This document shows positions 22,086 to 28,037 of a stretch of DNA of 28,037 nucleotides, piece by piece. The translations under genes were made by a program, and so were the position numbers. Each line of letters opens with the position of its first letter. Within the stretch, counting starts at the first letter, position 1. Source of the DNA: Alistipes sp. UBA936. Its GTDB lineage: Bacteria; Bacteroidota; Bacteroidia; Bacteroidales; Rikenellaceae. The DNA lies in contig DBDI01000005.1 in the NCBI GenBank assembly GCA_002293505.1, positions 1-28,037 on the forward strand. Reading direction: 5' to 3'. The notes below the pieces were generated by a model that saw only the letters and a list, made by a program, of their open reading frames with translations, was not told where the DNA came from and did not search any database.

Positions 22086-24437
22086 TTAAGGAATGTGTTT
22101 TATGAATGTACAGCGGGTCGAGCGCGCTATCGGGTCGTAGTCCGCAACCTCTTCGAGCCGGTACAGACACTCTTCACCATCGAGAGTCAAACGATACAAG
22201 CACCTGAAGTCGGGGCCCGTCGGGTTGTCGGACGGAAAGGAGAGCGACTCTATGTCGGTCGGTTCCAGCGACAGCCACGCCTTGATTCGGCGCGATGAGT
22301 TCCACAGCTTCACATCGCCATCGCGGTAGGCGTGCAGTCCGGTGCAGTCGTCGCGGTCTTCGAAACACAGGGTGTAGCCGCTTTCGGGCGCGTGGAATGC
22401 GATCTTTGGATAGGTCGTTGCTCCGGCCGTAGGCCATCCCCACACCTGGCCCGCCGGAAGAGCTTTCAAACCCTCGAAGCGGACGATCTTCGGCGCGAAG
22501 TTCAGATCCTCGGTTCGTTCCAGCGTTTCGGCCGCGAGGTCTCCCGCCTGAACGATTATCGCTCCCGGGGCACCCTGATAGGCTCCTGTGGTTCCGAGCG
22601 AGGGTGTGAAGAGTGGGTTTTCCCACGTCGAAGTTCCTGCTCCGGCGGCCATATTCTCGACACTCGCGCTCCAGCGACCCATCTGGCCTCCGTTCGTACG
22701 GTTCAGGCGCGCCACCGCCCCATCGCCTCCCGCGTAGCACCACACCATCTCGCGAGAGAGATCGCTTCCGAGTTCTTCCACCTCGATCGGCCGGCCCAGA
22801 TCCACGCGATCCGTCCAGTCGACCACACGCTCCGAGCGATAGAACGCCGGAGCAGGCTCCATCCTCACTTGCCGCGAGCGGTTGTCCGTCTGGAAATACA
22901 GATTGAACATCTGCCTCAACGCATCTATCAACTCCATCTGGGTGCAGTCGTGGGCACACACATCGGCGAAAGTCAGCACCGCGCCTTCGGTCGGTTGAGC
23001 ATAGAACACGGGCCTGATCCAAGTTTTTTCGCTCACCGTGAGCCCCATTCCCGGTTCGGCGCCTCCGAAGTAGATAGAGTTGAAGAACTTGGGTGCGCCA
23101 AGCGACACATTCTCCGGCGCCGTGCGGACGGTCAGCTCCACATCCATCGTTCCGGTCTCGCCCACAAATCCGTCATACAGCGCCCAATCTCCCGTGAACC
23201 GCTTCCACGCGCCTGTCGAAGAGGTTCGGTGCCACAGTTCCGGATCCGACACCGACAACGCATAGCCTATCTCCATCGGCGCGAACGGCCTCAGAATCGT
23301 AGGGCCGGTCATCGCGTGTGTTCCGTCGGGATCTGTTCGATTGTAGCGCAGTTGATACTGATGCCCGGCGACGTGAGCAAATACCGCCAGCGTGTAGCTT
23401 CGCGACGGTCGGAAAGTTTCTCGCCGGTCCGGATAGGGGTTTGCCAGCGTAAACTTCCTTGGTGTCTGCTCTCCCAGATAGACCTCGTTGAATCCCGTCA
23501 GTTCCGTGCGGCTCTTCATTCGGTAGTCGGTCGTGTAGCGCAGATGGTACTGGAAACCCAGTGTGGTCGGCGTCGTAGGAATGAACGCTATCCGCTCGTC
23601 GTCCATCTGGAAATGGCCTCCATTAGAATAGGTATCCTCGCCTACCTCCCCGTCGACCAGATTACCCACCGTGTAGGCCACCTGATAGGGATCGGCATAG
23701 ACCCTCCCCTGGGAGTTCGCAACGGCGGAACCGGCACTCCGGCGACGTGCCAGAAAGTCCATATTCGCCCGCGCGACGGCCACGTCTTTCGTGGGGTACG
23801 CACCGCTCATCCACAGCGAGTCGAACTCCGGCCCGTCGGCGAACTCCGATACCAACACATAGCCGTTCTGTAAGAAAATGCGACGAAGCAGCGTTCCCAC
23901 GTGTATGAACGGATGGTAGTCGTCCGTCGAGAGCACTTTCAGGGCCGGAATCACCCCTCCGGAGGAGTAGTCCAACTGCTGGCGTTGACGGGCGACGGGG
24001 AAAAACTTCACGGGCGACGAGCCGTTCCAGCCGCTGGCGATCGTTGCGGCGTTCAGCGTTCCGTTGAAAGTTACCGACGTCGCTCCCAGTCGCCTCGACG
24101 ATGCCACCGTCACCCATTCGCGCGAGGCTCCGATGATGTGCACCTCGTAGTGGCTGCCTCTGACCGCCCGCCCGAGCCACATCGGGCCCTCTATCAGGGT
24201 TGCACCCTCGTGTTCGAGCCGTCCGACGTGGTTAGTGGCGTTGAAACGTTCCGCGGCGTGGATCTCACCCGCCCAGCCGAACACCGCTTCGGCCGCCGGG
24301 GTAGCCGGAACCCTCAACGTGCGCGTGTATCCCGCACGACCCTTTCGCGGATCGGTCAGCGCGGCAACAGCCAACGACACCGCCACCCCGGTTGTCGGGT
24401 CGAGACCGACCGGTGTGTTATCGACGTACAGTTCCAT
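22086..24437 (-). CDS. Phage tail/baseplate hub-like protein
   Basis: At 783 residues this is the largest protein of the phage block. The N terminus has RKGRAGYTRTLRVPATPAAEAVFGWA followed by ERFNATNHVGRLEHEG, a pattern I associate with large structural proteins in Bacteroidetes prophages (a conserved resistance to divergence in TLRVPAT and the phage F-N-x-x-x-H context). The later segment CTQMELIDALRQMFNLYFQTDNRSRQVRMEPAPAFYRSERVVDWTDRVDL resembles the hub fold of T4 gp27-type proteins. These hubs close the tail tip and contact the host cell. It shares 20 bases with the preceding gene and is followed by the 29-residue frame. The role is inferred from the pattern; the reading frame is intact. 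Confidence 0.75.
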   Translation of the reverse strand: MELYVDNTPVGLDPTTGVAVSLAVAALTDPRKGRAGYTRTLRVPATPAAEAVFGWAGEIHAAERFNATNHVGRLEHEGATLIEGPMWLGRAVRGSHYEVHIIGASREWVTVASSRRLGATSVTFNGTLNAATIASGWNGSSPVKFFPVARQRQQLDYSSGGVIPALKVLSTDDYHPFIHVGTLLRRIFLQNGYVLVSEFADGPEFDSLWMSGAYPTKDVAVARANMDFLARRRSAGSAVANSQGRVYADPYQVAYTVGNLVDGEVGEDTYSNGGHFQMDDERIAFIPTTPTTLGFQYHLRYTTDYRMKSRTELTGFNEVYLGEQTPRKFTLANPYPDRRETFRPSRSYTLAVFAHVAGHQYQLRYNRTDPDGTHAMTGPTILRPFAPMEIGYALSVSDPELWHRTSSTGAWKRFTGDWALYDGFVGETGTMDVELTVRTAPENVSLGAPKFFNSIYFGGAEPGMGLTVSEKTWIRPVFYAQPTEGAVLTFADVCAHDCTQMELIDALRQMFNLYFQTDNRSRQVRMEPAPAFYRSERVVDWTDRVDLGRPIEVEELGSDLSREMVWCYAGGDGAVARLNRTNGGQMGRWSASVENMAAGAGTSTWENPLFTPSLGTTGAYQGAPGAIIVQAGDLAAETLERTEDLNFAPKIVRFEGLKALPAGQVWGWPTAGATTYPKIAFHAPESGYTLCFEDRDDCTGLHAYRDGDVKLWNSSRRIKAWLSLEPTDIESLSFPSDNPTGPDFRCLYRLTLDGEECLYRLEEVADYDPIARSTRCTFIKHIP

Positions 24438-25428
24438 AGCTCGGATCGGAGATTTCGATTTCTACACACGTTGGACGCAGATACGACGAGACCACCTGAC
24501 CACCTGTCACGTTTACCGGCCGGGCCTCGGAGCCTTCGACCTCCCATACCGACGGTGCGGAGAGTATCTCGGCCAGCCAGTCGGCCATCGGCTCGTCGCA
24601 CGGATCGGAAACCAGCATCTCGCTTCTGGCCGCGGTGGTTGCGACGGTTCGCGTTCCGGCGGGAGTCGTTAGCCTGTCGAGCGAACCTGAGCGGCGGATG
24701 CTCTTCACGGTCGGGAACGTGTAGTAGTCGATGGCCCCAAAGCGATTGACCCAAGCCAGTCGGCGACCCGTAGCCAGCGATGGCACCAGCGTGTAGTGGC
24801 GCTCCAGAACGCGTGCCGGATCCGTCCCGCCGCGCATTGTGAGGCGTACCGAGAAGTGGCTGACCTCGGCGGCAGCAAACCCTAAAGAAGCCAGTAACTG
24901 CTCGGGCTCCACTACTACCGTTATTATATTGTCGCTCGACAGTTCGCGCATACCGGCGCTACCCGATAGTTCGCTGGATCCGGTTGCGACCACCACCGAC
25001 GGCGAGACTATCCGCCGTGACAACACCGAGATCTCGTCACGCTCGCCAGGGCAGATGACCACGTGCTTCGGGGCCGCCGACAAGATCCGTTCCGGGGGCA
25101 GGTCTTCGACCCCGCCGCCCAGAATAACGACAGAGGAGTTCATCCCCGGAGCCGACACACAACAGGGAACGATGCGACCAGAGTCTATGGCCACTCCAGC
25201 CGGGAAGTCACACAAGGGCTGGGGATCAATCAATCCCCGGACATAGGGCGCCACATTAACCGCAGCCGAAGCCGTGGCGTAGATCCGTTTGGTTCCGAGA
25301 GGCGCGGACGAAACCGCCGGTGAGACGATCGAAATGTCCACCCCGAGGGGCGCTCCCACGTTGCCGAGCACAAAAAGAGCCTCTCTGAAGGCGCTCTGAT
25401 ACGCCTTCGGGTAATTTGTTACATTCAT
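24418..25428 (-). CDS. Phage-type structural protein (336 residues)
   Basis: Start ATG 25428 (MNVTNYPKAYQSAFREALFVL) is chosen since a longer start at 25560 would overlap the upstream gene by more than 100 bases. The protein is beta-rich, without signal peptide or membrane segment. In the second half RRLAWVNRFGAIDYYTFPTVKSIRR is a pattern I associate with tail-associated proteins in Bacteroidetes phages, and the C terminus has PMADWLAEILSAPSVWEV followed by strands ending VEIEISDPS. It precedes and overlaps the hub-like gene by 20 bases, so the two are probably coupled partners in one tail-tip structure. The exact role is unknown. Confidence 0.72.
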   Translation of the reverse strand: MNVTNYPKAYQSAFREALFVLGNVGAPLGVDISIVSPAVSSAPLGTKRIYATASAAVNVAPYVRGLIDPQPLCDFPAGVAIDSGRIVPCCVSAPGMNSSVVILGGGVEDLPPERILSAAPKHVVICPGERDEISVLSRRIVSPSVVVATGSSELSGSAGMRELSSDNIITVVVEPEQLLASLGFAAAEVSHFSVRLTMRGGTDPARVLERHYTLVPSLATGRRLAWVNRFGAIDYYTFPTVKSIRRSGSLDRLTTPAGTRTVATTAARSEMLVSDPCDEPMADWLAEILSAPSVWEVEGSEARPVNVTGGQVVSSYLRPTCVEIEISDPSYGTVRR

Positions 25429-25442
25429 ACGGAGGGTTTGGG

Positions 25443-25856
25443 TTAGGTTAGCGGGTTGTGATACCACAGAGTGACCTCGCAGACGAGCTCGACCGAGACT
25501 TCGCCGTGCGGGGTGAGAGATTGTGAGGCCGGGGTGCAGGATACTCCGGAGATGGAGCACACCTCGGGTCGTGATGCGATCTCGGCGGCGATGCTCAGTG
25601 CGTCTCTTTCGAGTGCGCTCCAGATCTCAGTCGCAAGGCCTGCCTCGGTCGGCAGTTTCATCGCGTGTAGCGAGAGTCGATAGGTCAGTTCGCCCTCGTT
25701 TCGGCCGGTCGATTTTTTCACCACCGGCGGGGCGAGCCACACTGCCGGGTAGAGCCGAACCGTTCCGCTCAAGTTTTGCAGCTCACCCGTGTGGAAGGCG
25801 TAGCTCTCGGCCGCAACGGCCGACGATACGATTTCAAGAAGTTTTTCCCTTTTCAA
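25443..25856 (-). CDS. Possible phage tail-completion protein
   Basis: First gene of the phage block, 137 residues, with a TTG start at 25856; an in-frame stop lies four codons upstream and the first internal ATG is at residue 66, so TTG is the likely start. The protein has an N-terminal helix (KREKLLEIVSSAVAAESYAF), strands with AVWLAPPVVKKSTGRNEGELTYRLSL, a helix TEAGLATEIWSALERDALSIAAEI, and a final strand VSVELVCEVTLWYHNP. Size and order of elements fit small tail-terminator or head-completion proteins; I cannot name the family. The gene lies about 50 bases after the predicted transcription start. Confidence 0.68.
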   Translation of the reverse strand: MKREKLLEIVSSAVAAESYAFHTGELQNLSGTVRLYPAVWLAPPVVKKSTGRNEGELTYRLSLHAMKLPTEAGLATEIWSALERDALSIAAEIASRPEVCSISGVSCTPASQSLTPHGEVSVELVCEVTLWYHNPLT

Positions 25857-26000
25857 TACGATTTCGGGTTAGTGGTTAGAAGTTTTTAGGTTGGTCAATG
25901 GGGTCGATTCGGCGGCAAATGTAATACGCCACACCCCCCCTTGTCAAGAGGGTGTGCGAATTATTCCAAAAATTTACAACTTTCGATTGGGGCGGGTGGC
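25857..26000. other. Intergenic segment before the phage-type operon
   Basis: This 144-base stretch lies between the glycosyltransferase stop and the phage-type operon. It is AT-richer than its surroundings and holds the operon promoter and its inverted repeat, but no convincing terminator for the glycosyltransferase and no small reading frame. Confidence 0.6.
25916..25956 (-). promoter_or_regulatory. Promoter of the phage-type operon with an inverted repeat over the -33 region
   Basis: On the minus strand TTG (25947-25945), a 21-base spacer and TACATTTG (25923-25916) fit the Bacteroidetes consensus. CACACCC/GGGTGTG arms (25930-25936 and 25950-25956) with an inner CTT/AAG pair surround the -33 element. 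No T run follows, so this is more likely an operator than a terminator. Confidence 0.65.
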
Positions 26001-26996
26001 CTACTTCACCTCGCCATAGCGAACCGACCGGTCGCCTCTTAAGATTCGGAATTTCAGATAGTTATAGACGTGAAACACGGGCGGTACGACCAACCGGACG
26101 GTCATCAAAACCCGGTCTCGAAATTTTATTTTTTGCGCAAAAATCGCCCGACGGTAATTTCGCCTCAAAAGCCGCCTGTGCTCCTTCGCAAACTCCTGCT
26201 TCTCAGCGCGATCCCGCCCATACCGCGCATTCATCACAAGAAGATAGCCCTCCGTGTAGAATTTTTGCGCCAGCGTGTCGGCCAACAGCCGCGGCAACCT
26301 CTCGGCCCTCGCGAAAGCCTCCCTGTCGTCCAGCGCTCCCGTCGCCCACCGAACGTCGAACCCGCGCTGCATCACACTCTGGGGATTGCGATAATGGTAA
26401 TACAACCGCTCCCGCGTGACCGCAACCGTCCTCGCCGCGCCGAACAGATGATGCACCACCCACACATCCTCGCCCGTGTATGACCCCTCCGGAAACCGCA
26501 CCCCGTTCCACACCCCTCGTCGGTATATTTTGTCCCAGATGTATATCGTTCCCTCGGAGCGAAACCTCTCCAGCAGCTCCCGCCCCGTCATCACCTTCAC
26601 CGGCCCGGCAGGAGGCATCGGCAGGCTCTCGGCAAGCCCCCGCGCCGTACCACATTGCGCAATGTCGGAGCCCGTCTCCACACAAATCCCCAGCAGTCGT
26701 TCCACCATCCCCGCGGCCATAAAGTCGTCGTTGTCGCAAAACGCAATCCACTCTCCCCTGGCCGCTTCGAGCCCGTCGTTCCGTGCCGCCGACACCCCGC
26801 CGTTCGCCTTGTGGATCACCCTCACCCGCGAATCCCGGACCGCATAATCATCACACAACGCCCCCGAGCCGTCCACCGACCCGTCGTCCACGAGTATCAA
26901 CTCCAACTCTCCGTGCGTCTGGCCGAGCACCGACTCCACACAGCGCCCCAGCCACCGCTCGGCGTTATAGACCGGTACTATGACGGATACAAGCAT
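26001..26996 (-). CDS. Family 2 glycosyltransferase
   Basis: A 331-residue protein with the GT-A fold of glycosyltransferase family 2. It starts with VSVIVPVYNAERWLGRCVESVL; ILVDDGSVDGS carries D37 and D38 for nucleotide-sugar binding; NGGVSAARNDGL follows, and CDNDD (87-91) is the metal-binding DxD-type motif. A later GEDVWVVHHLF stretch fits the ED catalytic-base position. Such enzymes add sugars to surface glycans on the cytoplasmic side of the membrane; donor and acceptor are unknown. No membrane segment is seen. The first 32 bases overlap the end of the aminotransferase gene. No other glycan gene is in view. Confidence 0.92.
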   Translation of the reverse strand: MLVSVIVPVYNAERWLGRCVESVLGQTHGELELILVDDGSVDGSGALCDDYAVRDSRVRVIHKANGGVSAARNDGLEAARGEWIAFCDNDDFMAAGMVERLLGICVETGSDIAQCGTARGLAESLPMPPAGPVKVMTGRELLERFRSEGTIYIWDKIYRRGVWNGVRFPEGSYTGEDVWVVHHLFGAARTVAVTRERLYYHYRNPQSVMQRGFDVRWATGALDDREAFARAERLPRLLADTLAQKFYTEGYLLVMNARYGRDRAEKQEFAKEHRRLLRRNYRRAIFAQKIKFRDRVLMTVRLVVPPVFHVYNYLKFRILRGDRSVRYGEVK

Positions 26997-28037
26997 CTCT
27001 CAACTGTTTCATCGCTCTTTCCAGCGTCGCGCGGTTCGTTGCCACGTTCATCCTCACGAAGCCCACCCCCTCTCGTCCGAAATCGGCCCCCGAGTTCAGT
27101 CCCAATCCCGCCTCCTCGATCAGCCACGCCATCAGCTCCTTGTGCCCCATCCCCAGGCCCCGCATATCGAGCCACATAAGATAGGTTCCCTCCTGCCTGA
27201 TCGTCTTAACTGCCGGGATATGCTCGGTCAGAAACTCCCTCACATAAGCTACATTCGCCGCCAGATAGGGCAACAGTGCCTCCAGCCACTCCTCTCCCTC
27301 ATCATACGCCGCCCTCAGCGCCACGTGCCCATACACCGTCCCTTCTATCACGTGCGACCTTCCCCACTCGGCATCCCATTCAGCCCGCATCTTCTCCGAA
27401 GGTATCACGGCGACCGACGTTGCCAGTCCCGCGACGTTGAATGTTTTACTCGGGGCGACGAAGGTTATGGTGCGTTGCGCAAAATGAGGATCCATTTGCG
27501 CAATATGAAGATGTTTGTGCGGTGCGAAGACCAAGTCCGAATGTATCTCGTCCGAGATGATCGTAACGCCGTGCTTATCACACAATTCGCCAACCCGCCT
27601 CAGTTCTTCTTTCGTAAACACCCTCCCGACCGGATTGTGTGGATTGCACAAAATCAACGCCCGCGCCCCGGCCAACCGCAAGTCCAAGTCTTCGAAGTCG
27701 ATCTCGAAACTCTCTCCCGTCGCCCGCAGCGGATTGACCACCACCCGCCGATCATTGCTCTCGATCATCACTCTGAACGGCGGATAGACCGGCGTCTGTA
27801 TCACCACTCCGTCGCCCGGCTTCGTGAAGGCTCGGATCGCGAACCCCAACCCCGCCACGACCCCCGGTGTGAATCGCAGCCAATCGCGCCCCACCACCCA
27901 ACCGCCGCGCCTCGCCAGCCATCGCATCACCGACGGGGCCGACAGCTCGCCGCAAATATCGTAACCGTAAACGTTGTGTGCCGCACGCGCCCTGATAGCC
28001 TCCGCCACGACCGCCGGACACTCGAAATCCATATCGG
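26965..28037 (-). CDS. MalY/PatB-family PLP aminotransferase (5' end outside window)
   Basis: A fold-type I PLP enzyme cut by the window edge. An in-frame ATG at 28032 is not the start: the codon before it reads Asp, and the partial codon at 28036-28037 fits Ala, recreating the usual internal ADMDF motif of the MalY/PatB family. About 30-40 N-terminal residues are thus missing. Visible motifs include LCNPHNPVGRVFTKEEL, ISDEIHSDLVF with the PLP-contacting Asp, and APSKTFNVAGL with the Schiff-base lysine. The family covers cystathionine beta-lyases and related C-S lyases; the substrate cannot be read off. It is followed, with a 32-base overlap, by the glycosyltransferase. Confidence 0.93.
   Translation of the reverse strand, partial: DMDFECPAVVAEAIRARAAHNVYGYDICGELSAPSVMRWLARRGGWVVGRDWLRFTPGVVAGLGFAIRAFTKPGDGVVIQTPVYPPFRVMIESNDRRVVVNPLRATGESFEIDFEDLDLRLAGARALILCNPHNPVGRVFTKEELRRVGELCDKHGVTIISDEIHSDLVFAPHKHLHIAQMDPHFAQRTITFVAPSKTFNVAGLATSVAVIPSEKMRAEWDAEWGRSHVIEGTVYGHVALRAAYDEGEEWLEALLPYLAANVAYVREFLTEHIPAVKTIRQEGTYLMWLDMRGLGMGHKELMAWLIEEAGLGLNSGADFGREGVGFVRMNVATNRATLERAMKQLRDACIRHSTGL

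Noticed and set aside
22332..23873. 513-codon plus-strand frame opposite the hub-like gene
   Set aside because: Arginine- and histidine-rich shadow frame; no motif, and no promoter or neighbour on this strand.
17268..25856. Tailocin or contractile injection system
   Set aside because: No sheath, tube, spike or tape-measure gene is seen, and a capsid, portal and prohead protease are present, which such systems lack.
25930..25956. Hairpin as a terminator of the glycosyltransferase gene
   Set aside because: No T run follows on the minus strand, and the arms overlap a good promoter, so an operator is more likely.
28032..28032. ATG at 28032 as the true start of the aminotransferase
   Set aside because: It falls in the internal ADMDF motif of the family; the frame continues to the window edge.

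Overview
The window looks like chromosomal DNA from a high-GC member of the Bacteroidales, most likely Alistipes or another Rikenellaceae. The support is indirect: a Bacteroidetes-type tRNA-Pro, several exact matches to the Bacteroidetes promoter -7 element (TAnnTTTG), lipoproteins with short acidic tails after the lipobox cysteine, and Bacteroidetes families (DUF4595, DUF3575, DUF5723, DUF6712). No rRNA or other species marker is present, so the genus is an inference.

Layout. (1) 1-1835: tRNA-Pro(GGG) with its terminator, then a visibly AT-richer stretch with a rod-like structured RNA candidate, an unrecognised 183-residue gene and a DUF4595 lipoprotein. It ends at a second terminator that repeats the first in 34 of 35 bases. 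(2) 1840-6135, minus strand: a DUF3575/OmpA-like outer-membrane protein, the bifunctional malic enzyme MaeB, and a small GlsB-type membrane protein. (3) 6200-12381, minus strand: a tripartite RND efflux operon (adaptor, pump, TolC-like channel) with a fourth gene for a secreted CBM9-like protein. Its promoter matches the Bacteroidetes consensus and lies inside a long inverted repeat. (4) 12413-15030, minus strand: a lipoprotein and a DUF5723 protein, translationally coupled. Their promoter is back-to-back with the one for the next block. (5) 15113-17276, plus strand: a tight operon of ribosomal protein L25, peptidyl-tRNA hydrolase, a small outer-membrane protein and an Hsp15-like S4 protein. 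(6) 17268-25947, minus strand: eleven packed phage-type genes behind one promoter. They encode a possible tail-completion protein, two tail/baseplate-like proteins, two small proteins, a ClpP-like prohead protease, major capsid protein, a virion-like protein, portal, DUF6712 connector-like protein and holin. (7) 26001-28037, minus strand: a family 2 glycosyltransferase and a MalY/PatB aminotransferase that runs off the window edge.

The most unusual part is the phage-type block. It has the parts of a virion shell, portal, tail tip and membrane pore, all with open reading frames. I find no terminase, integrase, tape measure, tail sheath, endolysin or replication gene in it. Its last gene overlaps the neighbouring chromosomal gene by 9 bases. 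It is either a decayed prophage or a retained (domesticated) phage-derived particle operon; sequence alone does not decide.

Three regulatory arrangements also deserve attention: the hairpin around the efflux promoter, the hairpin over the -33 region of the phage-operon promoter, and the rod-like RNA candidate downstream of tRNA-Pro.
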